A DNA stretch of 64,000 bases from Megaleporinus macrocephalus (GCA_021613375.1 CM038720.1:14787962-14851961); one strand, 5' to 3'. Numbered from the stretch's first letter, positions 24,940-35,610 are shown. The notes: generated from the letters alone by a model not told the origin. Translations and numbers: made by a program.

Positions 24940-25060
24940 TAATAGAAACATGCGTGCCTGCCAAAAGATTTAAACTTCATGCAAATGAATACAGCCACTG
25001 TATTAAATTTAGCCAATCAGGCTAGCGGGAGGATGGTCTTAATCACAGAGGTTAACCATC
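24940..25060. promoter_or_regulatory. Short candidate element with octamer and CCAAT motif
   Basis: ATGCAAAT at 24979-24986 is followed some 30 bases later by AGCCAATCAGG near 25010. Both are intact consensus sites (POU octamer and NF-Y box), and no repeat covers them. Weak inference of regulatory function. Confidence 0.25.
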
Positions 25061-25317
25061 ATTTTCAAGAGTAGAGAGCGGGAACAGCGTTTCTCATGCT
25101 CCACTTTGAATCCATGACAGTTTTAGTTGCCTAACTTGCAAATTAGATTGAGCAAGCTAACTTTCTAGCTTCTGTGGACGTTGGTGCATCCCGAAATAAA
25201 AAAAAAAAAAATTGTCTCATTGTCAGCCTACATGCAACAGCATATGAAGCATTACAAATAGTTCACCACCACCAATATACTCATTATGACTCCTTATCAA
25301 CACAGAACGCCCACCCA

Positions 25318-25515
25318 ATGCAGCATTGGACTGCCTCTGGGTGGTACCGTAGCAAATTCCCCCAGTTAGTCCTTCATAGCTTAACAACTGTAACTATTGC
25401 AGCTCTGCACTGACTAGGCATAACTACTGACTTATTGCTCATTCATTACTCATTTCCCAATCTAAAGACAAAAAACTAGATGTGTAAGGTCCTAGGTACC
25501 TAGAAAGCATTTCGC
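25318..25515 (+). repeat. Unnamed dispersed repeat, copy 1
   Basis: Aligns by eye with 44081-44265 in the same orientation. Shared blocks are TGCAGYAYTGG, CTGCCTC.GGGTGG, CCAGTTAGTCC..CATAG.TTA, a TTACTCATTTC block, an AAGA.AAAA block, and GATGTGT.A. Divergence is high, so the family is old. I do not recognise the element; no coding capacity or terminal repeats were identified. Confidence 0.55.
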
Positions 25516-26479
25516 TTCCTTCAAGAAGAAGACATTTTGGAGCCATTGAAGCTAGCATCAGCACCTCTACGGCAAGTGAGTTTAAAACCAGTAAACTACC
25601 CATATTCCACTGCATCTATATACTGTGTTGCTGTGATATCTACTGAAGTAAACATGCTAGCTAACCCCAAGCTAGCCCTGACACATCCTGTCTTGTAATA
25701 TCACATGTAGCTCAAGAGGCGATAGTGAGTCGCTGTAGCGTTGAGTTGAAAAAATAAGGATGAAGTAGTAGCTGCCCAATGGCATATTCTAACCTCTTGT
25801 CAATCATGTAACCGATGATGCAGTGATGCCTGAGGCTCTTAGCAAGCAAATGGCAAATGATTTAAAAAAGTGATATAAATATAAGCAAATCTAAAGTTCA
25901 CAGTGGTGCTGCTGTCCACTGCTGGACACACTCTTGGCAAGGGATGCTAAACTCACAGTGTTTCTTTTAGACTGGAAAAGAGTGAACAGAAAAGAGGAGG
26001 GACTGTGCATTTTCTGGTGATGTGTTGAACCTGTTTGTTTGGAGTATGAATTTGACAGGTTACGGTATCTTATAAATTGCTCCTTAAATGTGTGCTAAAT
26101 CATGAACGAATGAAGTGGTGATTGTGGCCACAACAAAATGCCTTAAAGTTGACTGAGCAATTTGTTTTTGTCAACCCAGAAATGTAATTACCTCCTTACA
26201 GAATCTATTAAAATTTATCCAGAAATATGAACAGGCGTAAGGACACTAAGGTCCAAAAAGTGGAAACATCCATATGAAAACATATTTTCATGTAGGGCAT
26301 TGTCAAAGACTCCAAAGAAACTTGGAATGAACCTGATCCGTGCAGGTGCCTGGGGGATGAAGGAAGAATGAATGATTTAAAAGACAAACCCAGTGTCTGG
26401 GTAAATAGGACATGTGTGTGGTATCTAAATGGACAGCGAGACTGTAAGTGCACTTTTAGCATTCAGAGAATAAAAGGAG

Positions 26480-26720
26480 TGTTTGAATTAGAGTGGCTTT
26501 AGCTTTGCACACAAGCGTGTGGCAGAAAAAGCCGGAAGTGACACGCAAGCAATGATGTCAAGCCAAATTAAATCAGCTGCAGCAATCTGGATTTAACTCC
26601 GAGAAACAATAGCTAGTGTCTCCCTGGCTTACATAAGGCTTTTAAAAACTGATTGATTTTATGCAATCAATATCCATCAAAGGTCAACTGCTTACAAAGT
26701 TGATGGCTTTCTAATGTAGA
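26480..26720. promoter_or_regulatory. Candidate conserved noncoding block
   Basis: A repeat-free block with preserved CpGs and compact motifs: AAGCCGGAAGTGAC near 26528 (ETS-like core GGAAGT), AATTAAATCAGCTGCAGC near 26566, and CAATCAATATCCATCAAAGG near 26664, which contains a TCF/LEF-like core ATCAAAG. It is not coding. Function is inferred from composition. Confidence 0.27.
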
Positions 26721-26920
26721 CCAAATCTATTGCATGTGCACACTTTGTACCTAAACTGCTGAAGGAAAACCTGAAAAGAAAAGGTTTTGATTGAAGATCA
26801 GTTCACACTGTACTCTCTGCTGCTCTACAAGTGCAGCATAGCAGAAGCTCCATTCACAAAAAGATACACATCCCGTGGGTGTATTGATTGCATGGAAACA
26901 ACCAGAGACAGCTGCTAGTA

Positions 26921-27305
26921 GTGGAGAGGGGGCGGGGGGAGAGATACAGAGAGAGAGAAAGAAATAGAGTGAGGGAGAGGGGATAAAAAAAGATTACAGC
27001 AGTGAATAAGAAAGGGATAGAAAGAGATGAGAAAAAGATAGGGAAAAGGAATAGAGGATAGGAGAAGCAAAAAAAGCAATGGAGAAAGGGAAAGATGACA
27101 GAGAATAAAAAGGAGAGAACATGACAGAAATGGAAAAGAGAAGGAGGGAAAGGAAGAGAGGTAAAAAAAATAAATGAATGAGAGTAAGAAAACGGCAGGG
27201 GAAAAAGCGAAAATATACAAACAAATGGGGGAGGGGTCACAGAGAGAAGGACAGAGGACCATAGAGAAAGAAATAAATGAAAAGAGAGAGAGAGAGAGGA
27301 GTGAT
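26921..27305 (+). repeat. Long purine-rich (GA) tract
   Basis: For about 380 bases the plus strand is nearly all A and G with isolated pyrimidines. The three long open frames on the minus strand (26854-27262) are translations of the complementary pyrimidine strand, rich in Phe, Ser, Leu and Pro, and are artefacts. Such tracts can form triplex (H-) DNA or act as nucleosome-poor DNA. Confidence 0.9.
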
Positions 27306-27419
27306 ACTGGAAAAATGAACTTTTTCGTTTAAATGAAAAGCTCTAAAAATGGAGTATGGAACACACTGCATTTCAGCATATGGACCCTTTCACATCTGAG
27401 AAACATGTGTTGGTAGTAA

Positions 27420-28026
27420 ATGGTGTGGGCCTGTTTTTCTACATCAGGACCAGAATGGCTTGCCATCAGTGGTGGAACACTGAATTCTGAATTAGACCAG
27501 AGAATTCTACAAGAAAAGATCAGAACATTTGTCTGTGAAATTAATCTCAAGAGACAGTAGGTCATGCAGTAAGACAGTGACCCTAATCACGCAAGTCACT
27601 CTACAAAGAAGGGTTGAAATAGAATACAATTAATGTTTTGACCAAGTCAAAGTCCTAAACCTATAATTCTACAGAAATGTTGTGGAAGGATCTGAACTGA
27701 AAACCCACCACATCCCAGAGTTAAAGCTGTCCTGTATGGAGGAATGGTCTAAAATTCCTCCAAGCCAATGTGGAGGACTAATCACCCAGAAGTGTTACTT
27801 AAAAACTGTAATACTGAAATAAAAGATACATTTGCCACTTACATTTATGTACTGGATCATCTTCTACTTTGAAGAAATAAATGACCAGGTATAACATTTT
27901 GGTTTCATTTGTTTAATTTTGTTCTCTTAATCTACTTTAAAATTTGTGTAGAGAACAAATTATGGTTTATTTCATATTTATGGAGATATAGAAAAGAAAA
28001 AGTTCCCACTTTAAAGCACCACAGTA
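27420..28026 (+). mobile_element. Tc1-like transposon relic, 3' half with right end
   Basis: The frame remnants match the catalytic part of a fish Tc1-like transposase: a GRLAII-like area near 27450, then VMQ-stop-DSDPNHASH at about 27560-27598, which corresponds to QQDNDPKHTS with the second catalytic aspartate, then PSQSP near 27640 and EEWSKIPPSQ-like text near 27740. The right end, with GTTCCCACTTTAAAGCACC followed by ACAGTA, resembles the terminal repeat of the family. The 5' half is missing and stops interrupt it. Dead copy. Confidence 0.75.
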
Positions 28027-28138
28027 TGCTTTACTTTCCCACATATCCTGTAATCCTTTGTGTCAGCGCTGATGATCACTATTTACTGTACATCAAGGTT
28101 TAAACTGTAGAGAGTCCAAATCCCTCAGCACCACCTGT

Positions 28139-28540
28139 CTAGCCAAGAAAGCCCAGCAGCAACTTTGCGTCGTCCTGCAATCGATGAAGAGAGCAAATCT
28201 TACCTGTTCCATTCTCACAACATTCTACAGGAGGACAGTAGAGAGCTTCTTGACCAGTTGTCTGGTATGAAACTGCAACATCTTGGTTTGCAAGATCTCT
28301 TACCTATCTGTACCTGTTAATTGACTATTGTATTTATGTTTTGTATATGAACTGTCTGGTGTTTTTATTATACATTCTTTATTTGTTTTACACTGTCCTG
28401 TATCTGCACTCTGTGTAGTCCTGTTTAATATGCTACTGTTGTGTGGTGCACCATGGGGCCTAAAGATTTTTTTTTCAAATGTATATGCAATGTAAGTTAT
28501 ATTGAGGAATGCCAATAAAGAAAAACTTGACATAACTTGA
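28139..28540 (+). mobile_element. 5'-truncated LINE: end of reverse-transcriptase ORF plus 3' UTR
   Basis: From 28142 the plus strand reads AKKAQQQLCVVLQSMKRAN and, soon after, LTTFYRRTVESFLTSC. This corresponds to the C-terminal part of a fish LINE ORF2 (typical text KKAQQRLYFLRRL ... FYRGTIESILTSC). A stop soon follows. The 3' part contains GTGGTGCACCATGGGGCC and ends with CCAATAAAG and a duplicated ACTTGA unit, the expected tail. Only about 400 bp of the element is left. The clade is not assigned. Confidence 0.65.
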
Positions 28541-28979
28541 TTTAATATTTGGAATGGCTGTTATCGCTACGTTATACGCACATTTGTAAAAGTAATATCA
28601 GCGGGACGCAGATGGCACTCCAATCGTGGAATCACCCACATAGTCAATGTGACAAGCTCTTACTTTAAAAAACATATAATTAATTTATGCATTTCATTAT
28701 AAACTCTGGAAATGCCATTTGCAATTTCTCCAAAATAAAGACTGCATTTCTTGCCCACATCTTTAATACCTACACATGGGTAGGTTAGTTGATTACCACA
28801 ATTCAGGTTTTTTTAAAAAAGCATAAAACTTTCAATATATCATGCAATATTACAATCAGTTCTATTCCAATCTGCACATCTACACAGAGACCTTAAACAC
28901 AAACCAATTAACTGCATACAATTAAAACCAAAGGAAATGCCATTTTGAGATAATCCATAGGAACTCCCTGAGTGAAGTC

Positions 28980-29240
28980 TCATCGCTGCTCAGTCACCAG
29001 CTGTTGATTTGGACAACATTGAAGTGATTAACGCCGGGGATGAAGGTCAGGCCGACTGGCAGAAGAACACAGGCCTTAATCAACTAAAGCCCAGCCCCCA
29101 TGCTTTCAAAAAGCTCCAGTTGTTCAGAGGCATCATACTAAGGATGAAACTGAGCCAAGAATGGATCCTGATGCTTTCACAAAGTCCCCTATGAGCTTTG
29201 GGCCTCCAATAGGATTCTCCTTTTTCCAGACCTGTTCTGT
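28980..29240. promoter_or_regulatory. Candidate conserved noncoding block
   Basis: A compact repeat-free block includes GTGATTAACGCCGGGG near 29024, CCGACTGGC near 29052 and GGCCTTAATCAAC near 29072. CpGs are retained. The 61-codon frame at 29009-29194 has no family resemblance, though a diverged exon cannot be excluded by eye. Confidence 0.27.
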
Positions 29241-29774
29241 TGCTAACCTAATAGCGTCTCATATGCACAAATGAAGAAAGAGAGTGGTCGGAAGGTAGGG
29301 AGTCAGCAGTGCCATAGTGTGGCCTCATCAGCTTGATGAGCTTTGTAAGCATCTCTCTCCAAAATTGTAGCTAAGTTGCTATAGAAACTGCACAAAAGCT
29401 CCAATGCCAGTTCAGTCTGCTCTTTTCACACAGCAAACAGTGGAACGTAAGCAGAAAGCTCATGAGACACGTACCATAGCAAACTTTGTGACTAAACAAT
29501 TTTTTGGCCGCCTTCCTGCTGTAAAGTCTAAAGAGTCATTTTTCTCCCGGAAGCCCTGAACGTCAGTTCATTCATTTGATATGAAGAAAGAGAGGATTGT
29601 GGACGTATTCTTTTAAAGCTCAAAAATATAAATAAAGAATGTCTTATTGACCTACTTTGCATAGCTGTTTAACTTGGCTCCTACCCTATCATTTTTTGTT
29701 AGATTTTTTTTTTTTTTCTGACATTCACTTGTAACGTTTGTATGGGTTTACATACTAAGAGGCGCTCATAGTGC

Positions 29775-30040
29775 ACAACAATAGGTCATACTGAAGAGCT
29801 CAGTGGCTTTGAATGTGGCACCAGCATAGGATACCACCTTTGCCACAAATAAGTTTGTGAAATTTCTGGTCTGCTACATCTGCCCAGATCAACTGTAAAC
29901 ACTATTGTTGTGAAAGGGAAGCCGTTAGGAGCAACAACAGCTCAGACACAAAGTGGAAGACTATATAAAATGTAAAAAACATCAAAAAGTGGGGCAGCCA
30001 AATGCTAAAGCACATAATCCAAAATATTGTCTCTCTTCTC
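29775..30040 (+). mobile_element. Tc1-like relic, N-terminal transposase part
   Basis: The text GAAGAGCTCAGTGGCTTTGA and the downstream AGGAGCAACAACAGCTCAG match the DNA-binding half of a common fish Tc1 transposase (first helix-turn-helix and the adjoining linker). It ends in a degenerate area around 30040. The matching C-terminal part appears 860 bases farther on, so this and 30900-31300 may be halves of one interrupted copy. Confidence 0.6.
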
Positions 30041-30899
30041 ATATTTTCCTCTTTTCATAATGTTTGCATAGTAAAGCTTTTTACTAGCCTCTGGGTATCA
30101 GTTATGACTTTATCTCAAAACAACCTGCCTCCCAAAATGACAGCAGCCCAATCATACAGTTATGTTTTTACATATAGTAGCGTTATCAAACTGCCACCCA
30201 CAGTTTAACACTCAGAAATCTTCATTCGACTTTAGTGCAATCAGTAGAGTAGTTGTCTTATGGAAAAAGACAGGTGTGACTAGGTCAAAGCGTGTTGCGC
30301 AAAAGTTTTGAGCTTTGTATGACCCAGTGCATTGTTTACCACTGCACAGAGCAAACAGAGCACACTGCAGAAGATGTTTATACAGTGCATCTCATTGGAA
30401 ATAAGACGATTGAAAGCAAATCTGTGAACACATAAGTGTAATAGCAGCTGCGTTTGGATGGCAGAGTCTCTTCCACAAAAAAGAGTCTGATCTGCGAGGA
30501 ATCCACCTGTGGTGAGTTTTGCAAAGTGGAGAAGGAGCATGTCCAACAACACATGCTGTCTTTAAACGAACACACTCAAGAAACTAGCCCTTTTTGAAAA
30601 AAAATAAGAAAAAATGAACACCACAACTAGCAATAAGTCACAGCGTAGTGTTCCTATATTTAACTTTTCACCAAGACACAGTGGTGAGGGGGTTTTTAAA
30701 CCAACCCTGCTGACAACTGCTTTCAGAGCTGCACATGTGGTATTGAATTAATGTTTGTTAATAATTAATATTTATAGTTTTAACCACAAATATCAATTAA
30801 TCTGTCCCACTGCTCAGGTTTCTAGCTAATGTTAAACATGTTTAAACTGGATGGAGTGGAAACTCTAGTATGTTTGTTTGGTTAAATAATTAATATATT
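30041..30899. other. Non-transposon DNA separating two Tc1 relics
   Basis: About 860 bases show no resemblance to Tc1. The part 30220-30590 is complex and repeat-free. No gene was recognised. Two minus-strand frames (30280-30575) overlap in different frames and have no known match. Confidence 0.35.
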
Positions 30900-31300
30900 C
30901 AGGAATGGGCAGACCACTCAGCCATTGTTTACAACATGGAAGTGTAAAAAGGATCTATTGTGTGACATCATTGGAATACTGTGAATTGCACCAAGCATAT
31001 GTTCACTACACAAAAAAAGTAAAGCATCAGCTAGAGTGGGGTAAAACACACCGCCACTGGACTTTGGAGAAGTCAAAATGTGTTCTTTGGTGTGATGAAT
31101 CACGCTTCACTATCTCACAGTCTGATGGATGAATCTGAATTTTGTAGATACTGGAACAGTGCTTCCAATTGAAATGTATATATTGCCAACAGTAAAGTTT
31201 GGTGGAGCTGGGATAATAAATAAATTTGAGCTTGGTCTCTTAGTTTCACTGAAGTGTGATGGTCAGGTGTCCATACACTTGTGGCCATATAGTTTGCACA
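30900..31300 (+). mobile_element. Tc1-like relic, catalytic part and right end
   Basis: Frame remnants include WCDESRFTISQSDG from about 31089, which keeps the first catalytic aspartate (codon at 31095) before a stop, and a VKFGGAG block near 31195. A deletion then leads to GTGTCCATACACTTGTGGCC and ATATAGT near 31268-31293, which match the right terminal repeat of the family. Same Tc1 type as the 13.4-kb copy. The second and third catalytic residues are lost. Confidence 0.65.
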
Positions 31301-31713
31301 ATAACTATACCCTTACAAGATCACTTTCTCCAAAATATACATTTTTGCTAAAAGAAAACATGAAAAAATGATTGAAGGTATGTGGTAAAGTAAATGCATG
31401 CCCCGATGTCTCAAGCACAGCCGTGTAAGGAACGGTTCACTCTTCATTTTCATTAGTGCGAAGCAAATGACTTCCCTCGGGAATGTGTGACTGATTTGCA
31501 CATTGCTAAAATGCAGCAGTTCCAGTGGAGCATGGGTGACTACAAGCTTCAGATGTGCACTCAGGCATTGAAACTTCATATTCAATAGTCTCCACACTGA
31601 AGCTAGAGTATGGGTCAGCAACTGCAACTCCCCCCATTACTTACTAATGACTATTTATTTATTTGCTTACTTAGTTAATTGCTAATTACAGATAATTAAC
31701 CCAACTCTGAAGC
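31301..31713. other. Unique DNA between two transposons
   Basis: A balanced stretch at about 31370-31620 has no repeats and no credible exon. It may be constrained noncoding DNA. Confidence 0.3.
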
Positions 31714-33130
31714 TAAACTGTATTGCCAAAAATACTCACTCACCTATTCAGAGACTGCCTCAGTCAGAGACTGCCTCTACATGTGCAGCTTCTAAAGCTT
31801 TGCTATCCAGATTTCAAGCAGAGACTCTTTGGTTTGGAGTTATGTTTATTAAACTGTAAATACTGTTTGACCAGAGGAGGATGGGTCTCCCCTTGTGAGG
31901 CTGGATCCTCCAAAGGTTTCTTCCTCCAGTTGAGGTAGTTTTTCCTTGCCACTGTTGCCTCTGGCTTGCTTACTGGGGGATATATGTTGTAACTGTCTGT
32001 TTTCAAAACTCTGTAAAGCTGCTTTGAGACAACATCGTTGTAAAAAGCGCTATATAAAACTTGACAATTACAATCACTTCCATGGCCACAGATGTATAAA
32101 ACCAATCACCTAGGCATGCAGACTGCTCCTACACACATTTGTGAAAGAATGGGTCGCTCTCAGGAGCTCAGTGAATTCCAGCGTAGTACAGTGACAGGAT
32201 GCCACCTCTGGAACATGAACTCTCCTCGCTATTAAACATTCCACAGTCAACAGTGAGTGGTATTATAACATTTTGGAAGCGATTGGGAACAACAGCAACT
32301 CAGACATAGATGAGTATACCATATAAATTACAGAGTGGGGTCAGCGGATGCTGGGGAGCACAGTATTCAGAGGTCATCAACTTTCTGCAAGGTCAATCGC
32401 TACAGACCTTCATGTGGCCTTCAGAGTAACTCAAGAACAGTGCGTACAGAGCTTCATGGAATGAGTTTCCATGGCCCGAGTAGCTGCTTCCAAGCTTCAT
32501 CAAACACAATGCAAAGCATCCGATGCAGTGGTGTAAAGCACGCTGCCACTGGACTCTAGAGCAGTGGAGATGTGTTCTCTAGAGTGATGAATCACGCTTC
32601 TCCGTCTGGCAGTCTGATGCCAGGAGAACCATACTTGTCTGACTGTGTTGTGCCAGGTGTAAAGTTTGGTGGAGGGGTTATTATTGTTATTGTTATTGGT
32701 GTGGGGTTGTTTTTCAGGAGCTGGGCTTGATCCCTTAGTTCCAGTGAAAGGAACTCTTAATGCTTCAGAGATTTTCAACAAGTTCATGCACCTGACTTTG
32801 TGGGAACAGTTTGGGGACGGTCCCTTTTTGTTCCAACATGACTGCGCATGAGAGCACAAAGCAAGGTCCATAAAGACATGGATAAGCGAGTTTAGTGTGG
32901 GTGAACTTGACTGGCCTGCAGAGAGTCATCAGCGTCTGACCCCACAAATGCGCTTCTGAAAGAACGGTCAAAAATTCCTATAAACACACTCCTAAACCAT
33001 GTGGAAAGCCTTCCCAGAAGAGTTGAAGCTGTTATAGCTGCAAAGGGTGGGCCGACATCATATTAAACCCTATGGATAAAGAATGAGCATTAGTGTAAAG
33101 GTAGACGAGCAAATACTTTGGGCAATAGTA
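31714..33130 (+). mobile_element. Near full-length Tc1-like transposon relic with nested LINE
   Basis: The left end TATTGCCAAAAATACTCACT near 31721 and the right end GAGCAAATACTTTGGGCAATA near 33107 are inverted relatives of the fish Tc1 terminal repeat. The transposase begins near 32150 (MGRSQELSEFQRS) and can be followed through SDESRFSVWQSD near 32585 (first catalytic Asp kept) and LFQHDCA near 32830 (second Asp kept, followed by a stop). About 75 bases that should hold PDLNPIEHLW, with the third catalytic acidic residue, are deleted near 32925. A LINE fragment is inserted at 31751-32068. Frameshifts and stops make it inactive. Confidence 0.85.
31751..32068 (+). mobile_element. 5'-truncated LINE 3' end nested in the Tc1 relic
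   Basis: About 320 bases align closely with the 3' UTR at 57220-57540: GTTTGACCAGAGGAGGATGG, GGTTTCTTCCTCCAGTTGAG, TTTTTCCTTGCCACTGTTGC, and the end GTTGTAAAAAGCGCTATATA followed by AAACTTGAC. It interrupts the Tc1 relic just after the left terminal repeat, so this insertion is younger than the Tc1 copy. No coding sequence remains. Confidence 0.8.
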
Positions 33131-34543
33131 TTACACATTCTGGCCCTGTGCAGCTTCTGTTGACAGAAAAAATTAAGTTAGCTTTGATAGTGTGGTAACA
33201 ATCCTTGCTTTCCTCTCTATGTTTGCATTCCTCCACTGTACTTGGAGAACTTCCATTTCCCATTATTTGAAAAAAATCACTGAAGAACCTCCTCTCTATG
33301 ATGTAGAATACATGTACATCTACTTACTACAAGCCAGGAAAATTTGGGTTTATATGGTATGGTCAATAGCAAACAGCTAAAGCTGCCTTTGTCAGTACCT
33401 GTTAATTTAAGAGCTTCAGGACTTTCTCTGTCAACACAAAGTAGTTTAACCGTCTTATCGACTATAGTTGGTGTACCTGTTAGAGGAAATCCGAAAGGCT
33501 GTATAAAAAATGTACTCCCCCACAAGGGCCTGTGAGAACAGGCCACCCTGTGATCTTTCCTGCACACTTTCAATTCAGAGTCTACATTCTTTTTGCTTAA
33601 GGCTTGAGTATAGGAATGCTCCCAAGCCTGCCCAAACAAAAACAGCCGGAATGTAAAGTCGCACAAATCCATATCTTTGTGCCTCCCTCTCTGGCCATCC
33701 TTGTTCAGCAGGTAAGTAAGCTTCAAAATAAACGTGGTTTTACTGGCCTTATGACCTCCTCAATTGGGTCATTTTTGTCAGGTCCCATTATTGAGGTTCT
33801 TCTCAAAGCTTTAGGGCAGAAATTTAAGACCAAACTACTCAGTGTTGGTCAACATTTCAGGCCAGATGTTTCTGAAGAAGTGTTAATGCAAATGAAAGGA
33901 GAAGCTAAACATGAATAAATCTCACAGACCATTCAAAGGGTGTCTTTGGCACGCGTTCAGGCTGTTCCCAGAAAGTTCAAACGGAAGGCCCAAATAAGTG
34001 TTTCCAGTGGCTGCACATTTGAAGGGGCAAGAAGGGTTGTAACATTGTCTAGCATGCAATTCATGAAACTCATGCTTTAAAATGACAGCAATTCATGACC
34101 TACAATAATAACACCACCTGGCTTCTTGGGGATTTGTCTAAACAACTGAATTGTTAACGTTTGTAGCACGAGAGTGCACATAAGGCTCTTGGTGATGTTT
34201 TCCAGCTTCACCTGCCTTTTAGTGAGGGTCGATGAGCGTGCTCTTAAAGAAAACAACATTGCACAACTCTGTTGCCATCTAGTGGAGTCCATTTAGGTCA
34301 GTGTCGGCCTGCTTTCAAGAAGTCAGAGTAGAAATAGGAGAAGAGAGCCCATCATATAAACACACTCCTATAAACAGTAGTAAACAATGGAGTTGCTCAT
34401 CAGTTTGGCTTCAGCTACAGAAGAAATCTTCTAAAACATCACCCACAAAAAGGACCAAGCGCTTGACATTAAACAGAAGCATGGGTGGAAAAATACAGAA
34501 CCCTCCTCCAAATAGTCATATCACTTTACAGGATTTTAGTGCA

Positions 34544-34545
<2 letters not shown>
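33131..34545. other. Unique DNA without a recognised gene
   Basis: A perfect splice-donor 9-mer CAG|GTAAGT occurs at 33709-33717 inside a 104-codon plus-strand frame (33604-33918). One such 9-mer is expected by chance in a window of this size. The frames at 33277-33726 (minus, 149 codons) and 33604-33918 have no recognisable domain. A short element CCATCTAGTGG near 34274 resembles part of a CTCF site. Confidence 0.35.

Positions 34546-34631
<86 letters not shown>
34546..34631. repeat. (AT)n(AC)n compound microsatellite
   Basis: About 75 bases of TA alternation pass into a short CA run. The open frames across it (34301-34681 plus, 34536-34784 minus) translate as Tyr-Ile repeats and are artefacts. 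Confidence 0.97.
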
Positions 34632-34689
34632 TACAAAACATGACTCATATGAAAGCAAATGAGTCCATCTGTTCCTGCTAAGTTCATCT

Positions 34690-35065
34690 AACAGTTTACC
34701 ACCCCCCACCTGCCCATCCATCAGTGGTCCATTATAGAACCACTTCTGACTAGATGTTATTTGGGTGGTAGACTTACTGGCCACTTTATAATATTAACCT
34801 TCCTTGATAGTACTCCTAGTTGGTGCAGTTAGAGACTATAGCTAACTATTTAGTTTGTATTATTCATTAATTGATTATAAGTTTCTGACCACAAGACAAC
34901 TGTTGGTTGGATACTTGTGGTTGGCAGACTGTCCTCACCCCAGCAATGACGTTGAGATATTTAAAATCTCAGCAGTACCGCTCATGCTAATCTCAACCAC
35001 AAACACTCTGAATCAAAGGTCTGTGGCACTCCACATATTGTTTGCACTGATCCAACATGAATAAA
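34690..35065. mobile_element. Decayed nonautonomous DNA-transposon repeat
   Basis: TTATTTGGGTGGTAGAC near 34757 and, from about 34900, GGTTGGATACTTGTGG, TCACCCCAGCAATGACGTTG and GATATTTAAAATCTCAGCAG recall a common fish repeat that contains GTGGACTATTCTCAGCCCAG and GCAGTGACACTGAGG. CACTTTATAATATTAACC near 34782 resembles its end. Boundaries and family name are uncertain. Confidence 0.45.
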
Positions 35066-35158
35066 AGTTCTGTTGTTCGAACTTAGTTCAGCCTAGTGAA
35101 TGTAGTCTCGGTCACAGAAGCTCAACCTAGGTTAAATAGCCCAAATCTCAACATTAAT

Positions 35159-35247
35159 AAAAGTATTTGCTGTTACTTGATAATTTTTGCTTGTTTGATT
35201 CCCCAGATCAAACAAGCAAAAATTATCAAGTAACAGCAAATACTTTT
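35159..35247. repeat. Perfect 41-bp inverted repeat with 7-nt loop
   Basis: The arm 35159-35199 is the exact reverse complement of 35207-35247, and the loop is TCCCCAG. The right arm runs on into ACTTTTACTTTTA repeats. There is no mismatch in 41 base pairs, although the surroundings are old decayed repeats, so the structure is recent or maintained, or an artefact. Transcribed on either strand it would make a strong hairpin. It matches no microRNA I know. Confidence 0.95.
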
Positions 35248-35261
35248 ACTTTTACTTTTAA

Positions 35262-35370
35262 GAAGCTGCCAATGTTCTTGAAAACAATGGACTGTCCGCC
35301 CATGAATCCAGACCTCAACATCACTGGATATGTTTTAGATTACTTAGATGGTGAGAAGCAGACTGTGTAA
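35262..35370 (+). mobile_element. Tc1-like fragment
   Basis: ACAATGGACTGTCCGCCCATG followed by AATCCAGACCTCAACATCAC corresponds to the transposase text MDWPPQSPDLNI, the region before the last catalytic glutamate. TTAGATGGTGAGAAGCAG follows, as in the family. Only about 100 bases remain. Confidence 0.5.
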
Positions 35371-35535
35371 TCAACTTCTATAGCCATGCTAATTGCTAAA
35401 TACTAACATCTTGTTTTAGAGGCTTATGTTTAATATTCTGTGAAAGAAATGTTTGTTTAATGTGTACTTAAAAGCCATTTGACTGGAAACTGAATAAATA
35501 AAAAGATGACTCTGTTTTTTGCTGAGTGCTGTATA

Positions 35536-35610
35536 TAGTAGGTGTTTCTAATAAAATAGCACATAAGTGTATAAAATAGGTGTTTCCAATAAACCAGCCA
35601 TTCAGTGTGC
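35536..35610 (+). repeat. Tandem pair of a transposon end (GGTGTTTCTAATAAA)
   Basis: Two similar units of about 36 bases, 35536-35571 and 35573-35610, each contain AGGTGTTTC(C/T)AATAAA and end in AGTGT. The text resembles the terminus of a common fish DNA-transposon repeat (GGTGTTCCTAATAAA). The duplicated end may reflect two abutting insertions. Confidence 0.55.

Noticed and set aside
26854..27262. Three long overlapping minus-strand frames rich in Phe, Ser, Leu and Pro
   Set aside because: They are translations of the pyrimidine strand of a GA tract, which has few stop codons. Low-complexity artefact.
33709..33717. Perfect splice donor CAGGTAAGT
   Set aside because: About one such 9-mer is expected by chance on the two strands of a 64-kb window, and no acceptor or exon with family resemblance accompanies it.
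33277..33726. 149-codon minus-strand open frame, one of the longest in the window
   Set aside because: No recognisable domain, no supporting promoter or splice context, and the overlapping plus-strand frames are as long. Length is compatible with chance in 64 kb.
34301..34784. Open frames with long Tyr-Ile repeats
   Set aside because: They translate the AT microsatellite.
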